From positions 1 through 64,000 of the forward strand of contig NZ_FAOZ01000023.1 in NCBI RefSeq assembly GCF_001536285.1: a stretch of 64,000 bases of DNA, written 5' to 3'. Under the pieces are notes generated by a model. It searched no databases and was not told where the DNA came from. It saw only the letters and a list, made by a program, of their open reading frames with translations. Position numbers and translations under genes: made by a program. This document shows positions 44,595 through 57,333 of this stretch, piece after piece (the stretch's first letter is position 1; each line of letters starts with the position of its first letter). The DNA comes from Parafrankia irregularis (GTDB lineage Bacteria > Actinomycetota > Actinomycetes > Frankiales > Frankiaceae).

Positions 44595-44706
44595 CCGACC
44601 GCCGGCCGTAGGCCGGTTAGGCACCGCAGGTCCACCGGCTCCCGCGACCACACCGCCGGCTGCGCCTGCGGAGGCGTCGACCACCAGGCCGCCTGCACCG
44701 GAGGAC

Positions 44707-45267
44707 ATGTCCCAACCGCCGGCCATCTCGGCCAAGATCGTGATCGCCGGTGGATTCGGAGCCGGCAAGACCACGCTCGTCCGCTCGGTCTCCCAGATTC
44801 CGCCGCTGAGCACGGAGGCGTGGTTGACCGAGGCCAGCGAGGACATCGACGACCTGTCGTGGAGCGAGGCCAAGAGCACCACGACCGTGACCATGGACTT
44901 CGGCCGCATCTCGCTGTACCCGGATCTGATTCTCTATCTCTTCGGCACGCCGGGGCAGCCACGCTTCTGGTTCCTGTGGGACGACCTGTCCCGCGGCGCG
45001 CTGGGCGCCATCATCCTCGTCGACAGTCGCCGCCTGGACGAGTCCTTCACCGCGCTGAACTACTTCGAGAACGACTCCGAGCTGCCGTTCATCGTCGCGA
45101 TCAACCGCTTCGACGGCAAGCTGTGGCACGAGGTTCCCGACGTCCGGGAGGCGCTGGGCCTGCGGCCGGAGGTCCCGCTCGTCACCTGTGACGCCAGGGA
45201 CTCCGGCTCGACCGCGCAGGTTCTGCGCGATCTCGTCGAACACACGATGTCGCTCACGACGGAGTAG
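44707..45267 (+). CDS. cvnD: Conservon GTPase CvnD
   Basis: A 186-residue small GTPase of the prokaryotic Rab-like group. G1 is VIAGGFGAGKTTLVRSV. The switch region contains STTTVTMDFGRI, G3 is replaced by LFGTPGQPRFWFLWDDL, G4 reads AINRFDGK (N-x-F-D) and G5 lies in VTCDARDS. I start it at the ATG at 44707, giving the usual ~190 residues. A GTG at 44569, inside cvnC, would add a Pro/Ala-rich leader of 46 residues and couple it to cvnC. Confidence 0.9.
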   Translation: MSQPPAISAKIVIAGGFGAGKTTLVRSVSQIPPLSTEAWLTEASEDIDDLSWSEAKSTTTVTMDFGRISLYPDLILYLFGTPGQPRFWFLWDDLSRGALGAIILVDSRRLDESFTALNYFENDSELPFIVAINRFDGKLWHEVPDVREALGLRPEVPLVTCDARDSGSTAQVLRDLVEHTMSLTTE

Positions 45268-45354
45268 TCCACCGCGGCGGAACACCGGATCCCGCCCCGG
45301 CACCGCCGTCGCCAGCACCGGGCACCGGGCACCGGGCACCAACGACAGACGACC

Positions 45355-45372
45355 GCCGGCAGGCCTGCCGGC
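45355..45372. terminator. Palindrome between convergent cvnD and lpd genes
   Basis: GCCGGCAGGCCTGCCGGC is a perfect 18-base palindrome in the 129-base gap between two convergent genes, near a 7-bp repeat (CACCGGG) at 45316-45339. Termination is inferred from position. Confidence 0.4.
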
Positions 45373-45396
45373 CCGCCAGCGGTTCAACCGCGACCG

Positions 45397-46797
<1,401 letters not shown>

Positions 46798-46945
46798 AGG
46801 TCCACCCTACGATCACATCGGACGCCGGTTCGTCGCGCGGCGCGGAGATTTCAACCACGCATGCTGCCAGCGCCATTCCAGTCACCCACAGATGGGCCTG
46901 CCGACGCACGAGGCATCACGACGTACCCGCCGGTGATCGTTCCGA

Positions 46946-47908
46946 TCAGGCCGGACGGACTTTTCGCCCCGCACCGCCAGATATCACTCGCAACGGCTCG
47001 GGTCGCCCGTCCAGCGCGGCGGCCGTGACGGCGTCCGCCGGCAGGCCGACGAGGATGCGCAGGTCATCGTCGGCGGGCAGCTCCAGCGTCTCGACGGCGA
47101 GGTTCAGCGGGCCGGCCGTGGGATGCGACAGGCGGACGACGCCGCTGGCCGCGGGAAGGCCGGTCAGCGCGGTGATCCGGGCACCGAACGCGGCGCCGGC
47201 GGTGAGGGTGAGCTCGTCGGCGAGCGCCGCTACGTACCTGTCCGCGCGGAACGGGCCCTGCTTGATCGCTGCCACCATCTCGTCGGCGGCGCGGCTCCAG
47301 TCGGGCAGCACGGAACGGGCCCGGCTGTCGGTGAAGACGAAGCGCGCCACGTTCGGCACCTCGCCCACATCACCCACTTCACCCACGCCGCTGACCGCGA
47401 CCGCACCACTGGCCGCACCCGCACCCGCACCCTCGCGGTCGCCAGGACTGCGCCAGCCGTCCAGCAGACCGGTCGGGCGGGCCAGCCGCTCGAACGCCAC
47501 AGTGCAGGCCACAACGTCGGTCACCCGGTTCAGCACCACGGCGACGGTGGGCTCCAGGCGTTCCAGCAACGCCCGCAGGGCCGGCCGGAGCGCGGAGGTC
47601 GGTGCCGCGCCGCCCCGGCAGGTGAAGCCCGCCGTGGTGCCCTTGCTCAGCCGGTAGAGATGGACGCGCTCGCGCGGGGTGAGCCCGAGGACGTCGGCCA
47701 GCGTGGACAGCACCGCCGGGGACGGATGCCGGTCGCGCCCCTGCTCGAGCCGGGTCACGTATTCGACGCTGACCCCGGCGAGGGTGGCCACCTCGGAACG
47801 ACGCAGCCCGGGGGTACGGCGCCGCGGGCCGACCGGCAGCCCGAGCTCGGCCGGGGACACCGCCTCCCGCCGGGCGCGCAGGAACGTGCCCAGCTCGTTT
47901 CCGTCCAC
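46946..47908 (-). CDS. Helix-turn-helix regulator with MmyB-type domain
   Basis: A 320-residue regulator of the same type as that at 21401. The XRE domain reads GNELGTFLRARREAVSPAEL, GPRRRTPGLRRSEVATLAGV, SVEYVTRLEQGRDRHPS. An MmyB-like domain follows (LLERLEPTVAVVLNRVTDVV), interrupted by an Ala/Gly/Val-rich insert near 165-185. I prefer GTG at 47908, where homology begins; an ATG at 47956 would add 16 residues. It diverges from the FMN reductase gene and probably controls it. Confidence 0.87.
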   Translation of the reverse strand: MDGNELGTFLRARREAVSPAELGLPVGPRRRTPGLRRSEVATLAGVSVEYVTRLEQGRDRHPSPAVLSTLADVLGLTPRERVHLYRLSKGTTAGFTCRGGAAPTSALRPALRALLERLEPTVAVVLNRVTDVVACTVAFERLARPTGLLDGWRSPGDREGAGAGAASGAVAVSGVGEVGDVGEVPNVARFVFTDSRARSVLPDWSRAADEMVAAIKQGPFRADRYVAALADELTLTAGAAFGARITALTGLPAASGVVRLSHPTAGPLNLAVETLELPADDDLRILVGLPADAVTAAALDGRPEPLRVISGGAGRKVRPA

Positions 47909-47954
47909 GATCCGAACGGTAACCCGGAGACGGTGAGCTGATCGTGGCTCTGCC

Positions 47955-48010
47955 ACTACCAGTCTCGGCCAGCCTCGGGCAGTACCAGTCTCGGGCAGTA
48001 CCAGTCTCGG
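47955..48010. promoter_or_regulatory. Direct repeats, possible operator
   Basis: TACCAGTCTCGG occurs three times with A(C/G) before it, at 47955-47968, 47981-47994 and 47997-48010 (spacings 26 and 16). They sit between the divergent regulator and reductase genes. Confidence 0.45.
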
Positions 48011-48090
48011 CGCGGCCTTCCGGCGCTGGCGGGCCGCTGGCAGCGTGACCGGCGTCCGATCAACAGGCCTTCGTCGAAGGAGCCGGGCAG

Positions 48091-48687
48091 ATGTCCGAAG
48101 AGACCCTGGATCTTGCCGTGATCATCGGAAGCGTGCGGGAGGGGCGGTTCGGCCCCGTCGTGGCGCGGTGGTTCGTGGAGCAGGTGGAGCGGCATGGCAG
48201 CTACAACGTCGATCTGATCGACCTCGCCGACTTCCCGCTTCCACTCGCGCTGCCCGCGACGCCACCGGCTCTTCAACCGAACCTCACCCGCCCGCCGGCC
48301 ATGGCGGAGCTGACCCGCCGCCTCGACGCGGCCGACGCCTACGTCATCGTGACGCCGGACTACAACCGCAGCTACCCCGCGTCGATCAAGGCGGCGATCG
48401 ACTGGTACTACGAGCAGTGGCAGGCCAAGGCGGTCGGATTCGTCGGCTACAGCGGTGCCAGCGGCGGGCTGCTGGCGATCGAGCATCTGCGGCAGGTGCT
48501 CGGCGAACTGCACGCGCACACGCTGCGCGACCACGTCTCGTTTCCCCGGTACTACGAGCTGTTCGACAGTTCGGGCACACTGATCAACCCGCGGGAGCCG
48601 GAAGCCGCCGCGAAGGTTCTGCTCGATGAGCTCAGCTGGTGGGGCACCGCCCTGCGTGATGCCCGCCGCACCCGCGCGCGGATCTGA
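48091..48687 (+). CDS. NAD(P)H-dependent FMN reductase
   Basis: A 198-residue flavodoxin-like protein. GSVREGRFGPVVARWF forms the phosphate-binding loop, PDYNRSYPASIKAAIDWYYE is the family signature, and VGFVGYSGASGGLLAIEHLR completes the FMN site. It reduces FMN, quinones or xenobiotics with NAD(P)H in the cytosol. The divergent MmyB-type gene is its probable regulator. Confidence 0.92.
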   Translation: MSEETLDLAVIIGSVREGRFGPVVARWFVEQVERHGSYNVDLIDLADFPLPLALPATPPALQPNLTRPPAMAELTRRLDAADAYVIVTPDYNRSYPASIKAAIDWYYEQWQAKAVGFVGYSGASGGLLAIEHLRQVLGELHAHTLRDHVSFPRYYELFDSSGTLINPREPEAAAKVLLDELSWWGTALRDARRTRARI

Positions 48688-49194
48688 TCAATCCGGGTGG
48701 CGCCGGCACCGGAGGATCGACGGCCGGTTCCGATCAGACGACCGGTTCCGATCAGACGACCAGTGCTGACCGGAGGACCAGTGCCGATCGCCTGACCCGG
48801 CCGGGCCGTTGCTCCCCGCCCCACCCTTCCGGGCGACCTGTCGGGGTGGCGGACGTCGCGAAGCCCCATCCGCTGACCAGGCCGGGGCCGATCACCCCGG
48901 CCCCGCTGTCCGCTGCCCGACACCTGCACTCCCCGCAGGTCGTGGGCCTGTGGCTGGCCGGCCGGGCCCGCCGTCACCGGCTCGGTTCGGCGCCCCGACG
49001 GGGGGTGGGTGCAGGTGGAACCGGAGCTACGCCACCCGCACGAACAGGCGGTTGGCCCGGTAGGCGCCCATAAGATGCGGATGACTGCTTTAAACCCATT
49101 TCTGATGACATGCCGTTGTCGATGACCGGATGACCTGGTCGTTCCCGACGACGATGTGATGTATCGATTTGGGCGCGGCCCCGGAAGGGGGACG
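48688..49194. other. Intergenic region with 18-bp tandem repeats
   Basis: This 507-base gap has four degenerate 18-bp units (ACCGGTTCCGATCAGACG type) at about 48723-48790. A weak palindrome with GGTCGTTCCCGACGACGA near 49138 is possibly a decayed member of the dispersed repeat family. No gene is seen. Confidence 0.6.
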
Positions 49195-51582
49195 ATGAAC
49201 AACACACCGCCAAGCGCGATCGGGATGGGTCCAGGCGAGCCGGCAGGGCACGCCAGTCGGATCGAACCCGTGCGCGATGCGGTGTTTACCCCGCTGACAC
49301 CGCATGATCCGCACAGCGTGAGCCGCTATCTGCTGCGGGCCAGGATCGGCGAGGGCGGCATGGGCGCGGTGTACCTGTCGTACACCCCGGGGGGGCGCCC
49401 GATCGCGCTCAAGGTCGCGCGCCCGGAGCTGGCGGCCGATCCCGACTTCCGCAGCCGGTTCGCGAAAGAGGTCGCGATCGCACGCCGGGTGCAGGGCCCC
49501 TACACGGTTCCCGTCATCGACGCCGATCCCGAGGCCCTGCGCCCGTGGATCGCCACCGCCTATGTCGCCGCGCCGTCGCTGGCGGTCGCCGTCGTCCGGC
49601 AGGGCGCGCTGCCCTCGGCGACCGTTCTCATGCTGATCGCCGGCGTGGCCGAGGCGCTGCAGTCCATCCACCGGTCCGGTGTGATCCACCGTGACCTGAA
49701 ACCCGGCAACGTCATCCTCGCCGACGACGGCCCACGGGTAATTGATTTTGGTGTCGCGCGGGCCATCGAAACCTCGACCGCCGCTATGACCCAAACGGGT
49801 GTACGCATAGGAACACCCGCATTCATGTCACCGGAACAGGTTCGCGGAAAGCAGATCGACGCCGCCGGCGACGTGTTCGCGCTTGGTTCGACCGCCTATT
49901 ACGCGCTGACGGGGCGACCGCCGTTCGGATCCGACGCCGCAGTTTTTCACCGCATCGAGAACCAGCAGCCCGACTGGGAGCACTGCCCGGACAACGTGCG
50001 CGAGGTCCTCTCCCGCTGCCTGGCCAAGGATCCCGCGGAGCGGCCGACGTCCACCCAGGTTATCGAGCTGTGCCGGTCGGCGATCACCGACGACCTGTAC
50101 CTCCAGACCGGGGGTGGCTGGCTGCCGCCGACGGTGGCGGCCGAGGTCACCCGCTACCGGATCTCCACGGTGCCGTCGCCGTCGACGACCATGCTCGCGA
50201 CGCCTCCGTCGATGTTCCAGTCGGCGCCGACCGGTGCTCCGGACGCCATGGATGCCCTGGGCACGCCGTTCCCCAGTGAGCCCTCCCCCACCGATCTGAT
50301 CGCGGGACCGCACCCCGCCTCCGCGCCCCTCCCCGCCGGTTCCGCCGCCGCACCGGCGGCTCCGGTGCCAGCGACCGCGCGGCCCCATCACTCGCCACGC
50401 GCCCTCGGCTCGGCCGGCGCGCCGCGGGCGCTCAACGCGGCGCCGGTGCCACGGGCCCTGTGCGCGCCTCGGGTGCCCAGGGCGCTGGAGGCCGCGAGCG
50501 CCCCCGCGGCTCTCACCGCGGGTTCCCAGGCTCCGCCGGACGTCTTCAGCTCCCAGGACCCCGACAGCGCCACCAACGTGGCCGCGGCGACCGCACGGGT
50601 TCCCGCCCACCTGCCAGGGCCAGCGGCAGCCGCGAGTACGGCCGCCGCGTTCGGCGCGGGAGCAAAGGCGGGGGCGGGAGCGGGGCCGAGCGGATCCGCG
50701 GCCATGCCGCCATCGGCGGCGTCGACCGCATCGGCCCGGTCGGTACGTCCGGCCAGCAGCACCGGCGACTCGGACAGCTCGAACAGCTCGGGCCACTCAG
50801 GCCGCTCGGACGACAGCAGCTCGGGCAGTTCAGGCAACTCCGGAGGCTCGGGCAGCTCCGGAGGCTCAGGGCACGTCTCGAACCACGGAGCCGGAGGAAG
50901 CGAGGGCGACGCCGAGGCCGACGCCGACGCAGGGGTGTCCCGGCGGCTCCGGCGACGGCGTCGGCGCCGGCTCATCACCTTCCTGATGGCCGTGCTCCTC
51001 GTCGTCAGCGCGGTGTTCGTCTGGGTGCTGTCGAAGCCCATGGGCGGCGGCGAGCCCGTGGCCCTGGTGGTCACACCATCACGGGAGAACGCGGCGGCCG
51101 ACGAAACCCGGGTATCCCCGGCGACCTCCGCAGCCACCCGGGACGCCGAGGATCCATCGGACCCCGAGGAAACGTCAGACCCGGAGGAGACACCGGACCC
51201 GCGGACCTCGGCCGACGCTGGCGCCGGACCGGTCCGGGCGGTGCGGACGTCACCGCCCGCCGTCCAGCCGCTTGGATGCCCCGCCAAGCCCGTCACCAGG
51301 GTGAACAGTGATGGATTCGGCGTCCTGACCAAGGTCGGCGACCTTCGCGAGGGCCCGGCCGGGAGCTGCGACAGCCTCGGCACCTTCGTCCGCGGCCGGA
51401 AGTTCTGGCTGTGGTGCAACGTCGTGACGAAGTCCAACGAGGTCTGGTGGTGGGCACGGCTCGACGGAACCGAGACGTCCGGCTGGATCCGTGCGGACAC
51501 GATGAAGATCACCTACGCCGACGACAACGACGACGCGAAGGTCGTCGTCTACAGCTGCGACGGCAAGCCCACCACACGCTAG
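49195..51582 (+). CDS. Receptor Ser/Thr protein kinase with extracellular SH3-like domain
   Basis: A 795-residue PknB-type kinase. The kinase domain (~45-305) has the glycine loop IGEGGMGAVYLSY, Lys in IALKVARPE, HRDLKPGN (165-172), DFGVARAIE (from 184) and GTPAFMSPEQ. A ~280-residue low-complexity Ala/Pro/Ser/Gly linker follows. One membrane helix (~593-612: ITFLMAVLLVVSAVFVWVL) leads to an acidic Asp/Glu/Pro stalk. The external C-terminal ~90 residues look like an SH3-type ligand domain: VLTKVGDLREGPAGSCDSLG, WWARLDGTETSGWIRADT. I start it at the ATG at 49195 behind GGAAGGGGG. Its convergent neighbour is a PP2C phosphatase. Confidence 0.9.
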   Translation: MNNTPPSAIGMGPGEPAGHASRIEPVRDAVFTPLTPHDPHSVSRYLLRARIGEGGMGAVYLSYTPGGRPIALKVARPELAADPDFRSRFAKEVAIARRVQGPYTVPVIDADPEALRPWIATAYVAAPSLAVAVVRQGALPSATVLMLIAGVAEALQSIHRSGVIHRDLKPGNVILADDGPRVIDFGVARAIETSTAAMTQTGVRIGTPAFMSPEQVRGKQIDAAGDVFALGSTAYYALTGRPPFGSDAAVFHRIENQQPDWEHCPDNVREVLSRCLAKDPAERPTSTQVIELCRSAITDDLYLQTGGGWLPPTVAAEVTRYRISTVPSPSTTMLATPPSMFQSAPTGAPDAMDALGTPFPSEPSPTDLIAGPHPASAPLPAGSAAAPAAPVPATARPHHSPRALGSAGAPRALNAAPVPRALCAPRVPRALEAASAPAALTAGSQAPPDVFSSQDPDSATNVAAATARVPAHLPGPAAAASTAAAFGAGAKAGAGAGPSGSAAMPPSAASTASARSVRPASSTGDSDSSNSSGHSGRSDDSSSGSSGNSGGSGSSGGSGHVSNHGAGGSEGDAEADADAGVSRRLRRRRRRRLITFLMAVLLVVSAVFVWVLSKPMGGGEPVALVVTPSRENAAADETRVSPATSAATRDAEDPSDPEETSDPEETPDPRTSADAGAGPVRAVRTSPPAVQPLGCPAKPVTRVNSDGFGVLTKVGDLREGPAGSCDSLGTFVRGRKFWLWCNVVTKSNEVWWWARLDGTETSGWIRADTMKITYADDNDDAKVVVYSCDGKPTTR

Positions 51583-51621
51583 CCCGGCGTACCTGCCCCG
51601 GGCTGCAGCCTTTGCTGTCGG

Positions 51622-51670
51622 ACAAGAGTTGAGGATCGTGGTCGTCGAGACGGCCAAAGTCCCATGATCT
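51622..51670 (+). repeat. Palindromic repeat, degenerate copy
   Basis: CAAGAGTTGAGGATCGTGGTCG opens the left half (first 20 bases typical) and a weakened right half follows (CGGCCAAAGTCCCATGATCT). It lies just downstream of the kinase gene. Confidence 0.65.
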
Positions 51671-51716
51671 TCGAGCGGTGATGTCGGGCCTCACCTCGGG
51701 AGGCCGTTGCGACCAC

Positions 51717-51768
51717 GCAAGAGTTGAGGATCGTGGTCGCCGGAACGACCAAATTCATCACCTCTTGC
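51717..51768 (+). repeat. Palindromic repeat, second adjacent copy
   Basis: GCAAGAGTTGAGGATCGTGG...ACGACCAAATTCATCACCTCTTGC, 95 bases after the previous copy. Without the tail. A GCAAGCAG(G)-rich simple repeat follows at 51772-51835. Both copies lie between convergent genes and could help terminate transcription. Confidence 0.7.
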
Positions 51769-51857
51769 TCGCAGCAAGCAGGTAGGTAGGTAGGCGGGCA
51801 GGCAGGCCCAAGAGAGCAAGCAGGCAGGCCGAAGAGGCAGCCCGGAGTAGCCACGGC

Positions 51858-53042
51858 TCAGGCCGCGGTCGGCTGATCCGCCGGGGATCGGCCCGCGGCG
51901 GCCGGCAGCTCCACCGCGAGCAGCGCGACGTCGTCGCTGAGGGCGGAGCGCGTCCAGTTCTGGACCTGCCGAACCAGGTCGTCGAGACAGTCCTCGAGCG
52001 GACGGTGCTGGCCCAGTGTCTGCCCCACAGCCGACGGGAGCGGGAAGAACTCCCGCGACTCGACGTTGCGGGCCTCGGCGATCCCGTCGGTGTAGAGCAG
52101 CAGGCGGTCGCCTGCTTCCAGCGCGAACGACGTCAGCGCGACGTCGCCGGCCAGCAGGCCCAGCGGTGATCGCCGGCCGACCGGGGTCAGCGTCGTCGTG
52201 GTCTCACCGCGTACCAGGAACGGGTCGGGATGCCCGGCGTTGACCAGATCCAGCTGGCCGTCGCGGATCTGCAGCACGACGGCGGTGACGAAGTCGTCGA
52301 AGCCGCTGACGTCGGCGACTTCCTCGTCCAGATCGGTCAGCACGGTTTCGATGTCGGGCCGGTGCTTGGCGACGAGCCGGAAGCAGCCCAGCACGCGGCT
52401 GGCGATCCGCACCGCGTCCAGGCCTTTGCCGCGGACATCCCCGACCAGCAGCCGGGTACCCCAGGGGCTGTCGACGACCTCGTACAGGTCGCCCCCCACC
52501 ATCGCCTCGGCGGCGGCACTCTCGTAACGGACGGCGAGCTGCAGATCACCTGACGCGGTCGGCGCCATGGGCAGCACCGCCCGCTGAGCCACCTCGGCCA
52601 CCCGGGTCACGTTCTGCAGCTTCACCTCGCGCTGCGTGTTGTACCGGCTGACGAAGACGGCCATCACACCGCCGACCGCGATGCCGGTCAGGCGCACCAT
52701 CTGCGCGGCCAGACCGCCCTCGTTGACGGTGAACAACTCGTCGTGGATGCCGATCAGCACGCTGGCGGCCAAGGCCAGGGCCGCGTAGACCGTGGTGAGG
52801 AACGGGCCGGAAATCGTCGCCGCGAGCAACGGGGAGAGCACGGTCAGCTCCAGGATCGTCCAGCCGTCGCTGGCCAGCTGCAGAACGACGACCGCCACGA
52901 GCATCAGCAGCGGCGCCAGCCGCATCGCCCACCGGGCCGCGGGCCGGTCGCTGCCCCTGGACGAGGAGGACGGGCTCACCGCGACCGCGCCACGACGCCG
53001 GAGCGCCCCGCGACGCCGGTCAGCGCCGGCCAACCCGGCCAC
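51858..53042 (-). CDS. Membrane-anchored PP2C/SpoIIE-type phosphatase
   Basis: A 394-residue protein. Three to four hydrophobic helices (~40-125) are joined by a short coil (VSRYNTQREVKLQNVTRVAE) to a PPM/SpoIIE phosphatase domain. Metal-binding residues lie in GGDLYEVVDSPWG, LLVGDVRGKGLDAV, LLLYTDGIAEARN and SDDVALLAVEL. Such proteins dephosphorylate anti-sigma-factor antagonists or Ser/Thr phosphoproteins. The GTG at 53042 gives the longest frame; an internal GTG near 52982 is possible. It converges on the kinase gene, which may be a functional partner. Confidence 0.88.
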   Translation of the reverse strand: MAGLAGADRRRGALRRRGAVAVSPSSSSRGSDRPAARWAMRLAPLLMLVAVVVLQLASDGWTILELTVLSPLLAATISGPFLTTVYAALALAASVLIGIHDELFTVNEGGLAAQMVRLTGIAVGGVMAVFVSRYNTQREVKLQNVTRVAEVAQRAVLPMAPTASGDLQLAVRYESAAAEAMVGGDLYEVVDSPWGTRLLVGDVRGKGLDAVRIASRVLGCFRLVAKHRPDIETVLTDLDEEVADVSGFDDFVTAVVLQIRDGQLDLVNAGHPDPFLVRGETTTTLTPVGRRSPLGLLAGDVALTSFALEAGDRLLLYTDGIAEARNVESREFFPLPSAVGQTLGQHRPLEDCLDDLVRQVQNWTRSALSDDVALLAVELPAAAGRSPADQPTAA

Positions 53043-53194
53043 CCCGCCGTGCCGCGCTCAGATCCACCTTTTCCCTGTTCCCAGCCCCTCCCAGCCCGAA
53101 CCCCCGCACCCCCCGAACCCGCAGCAACGCCCCCGCACCCCCAGCGACGCGCCCACGCCCCAGCACGAACGACTCGGGCCCGGGCACCCGTGAC

Positions 53195-53239
53195 CTGGAT
53201 GCTCGCGGCCTGGATGCTCGCGGCCTGGACGCCGGCGAC
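53195..53239 (+). repeat. 15-bp tandem repeat x 3
   Basis: CTGGATGCTCGCGGC at 53195 and 53210, then a degenerate copy at 53225, in the gap between the phosphatase and the DAB operon. Confidence 0.8.
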
Positions 53240-53257
53240 CCGGTACGCCGGCTCGGC

Positions 53258-54744
53258 TCAGAGCACGGGCAGCAGCCCCGCCGGGTGGATCTGAGCGAGC
53301 AGGAGCAGCACCAGCAGGACGGTGACCGCACGGAACTCGCGCACGGTCAGGTCGTGCTCACCCACATGATCTCGCCGCCCCGTATAGCCCGCGAAATACC
53401 ACTTCATGACGGTCGCGCCGGAACCCGCGACCGCGAGCACGAGCACCGCCGCGAGCAGCACGAACCAGGTGCCGACGCCGTCGAGGACCAGGTCCTCCCA
53501 GACGAAGCCGACGGTCGCCGGGTAGCCGACCGCGGTGAGGCCGAACAGCAGGAAGGCCACAGCGAGCCGGGGCGTCCGTGCGAAACAGCCCCCTGGGCCG
53601 ATCAGCGCCATCGGGCCGCGCCGCGCCTCCGTCGCGGCCGCGATCATGACCGCGCCGCCGGTCGCGACCGCGCCGACCTGCCAGGCCAGCACCGCCCCCA
53701 CCAGGGCGACACCGGGATCACCCGCCGGCCCGTGCCCCGCCGTCCCGAACACCGAACCGGCCAGCGCCCCGCAGCTGACCACTCCGCTCAGCGCCAGCCC
53801 AACCTGGGCGAGCGCGGTACGGACGTCGTGTGCCACCAGGCCGAGACCCGCCCCCAGCAGGGCGGTCACCCCACTTGCGGCGACGACCCAGCCGGCCCAG
53901 GCCTGCCCGTGCAGCAGCCGCGCGACCTCCGGCAGCAACAGCAGACCGGACGGACCAGCCGTGAACGCGACGAGGAGACCGGGCGGCACCGAACCCGCGG
54001 GAGCGCCGTACCCGACCGGCGAGCCGTACCGAGCGCGAGAGCCAGGCCCTGCGGCGGAGCTACGCCGTGCGGCAGAGCCAGGCCCTGCGGCCGCGCCAGA
54101 ACCTTTGGGAGAGCCGGGTCCGACGAGGCAGCCGTGCCACAGATGCAACGGCACCAGGCATTGCCGGACACCGACGCCGAACGTGACCAGCACAGCCGCG
54201 GCGGTCGGCCCGAGCGGCCCGGGCAGCAGCAGCCCCACGGCACACGCGCCAACCCCGAGCAGATGGTGCAGCCCGAACACCCGCGCCGGCCCGGCCCCGG
54301 ACGGATCGGCCGCATCGACCAGCTCACGCCACACGACCACGGCGGACAGCGCCCACGAGGCAAGCGCCGTGCCGGGCCCGTCGGACGCGGTCGCGGCGGT
54401 GCCGCAGGCCAGGACGAGCAGCGTCCGGGCGAAGGTGCGCGGTGAGTGTGACGTCCACGGCGAGTCGGACGTCACCGTAGCGAGGGCGGTGGCGGCGAGC
54501 CCGGCGAGGCAGGTGACGAACGGCATCCACCGCCCGCTCCCCGGCGCGAGCAGCACGACTCCACCGGCTCCACCCGGCCAGGCGCCCAGCCGCTCGGCCA
54601 GCATCGCCACGGCGATGACGCCCAGCGCGACGGCGACGCACCAGGTCGCGGTGGCCCGGGCAGCCCGCGGATCAGCGCTCCGGCGCACCGCGACCGAGCC
54701 ACCGAGCAGGCCGATCGCGACCAGAAGCGGCGTGACCGCCAGGA

Positions 54745-54748
<4 letters not shown>
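53258..54748 (-). CDS. NuoM/NuoN-like membrane subunit of the DAB locus
   Basis: A 496-residue protein with about 14 hydrophobic helices, related to proton-pumping subunits of complex I and Mrp antiporters. FGVGVRQCLVPLHLWHGCLVGP corresponds to the conserved VPLHxWL-type helix, and a broken Gly/Ala/Ser-rich insert (~240-275) follows. LVAHDVRTALAQVGLALSG matches the xxDxKxxxAxSxxxxG element, with Arg in place of Lys. The GTG start overlaps the stop of the NuoL-like gene (GTGA), so the two are translationally coupled. It probably forms part of the cation-driven membrane module for the DUF2309 protein. Confidence 0.75.
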
Positions 54749-57329
<2,581 letters not shown>

Positions 57330-57333
<4 letters not shown>

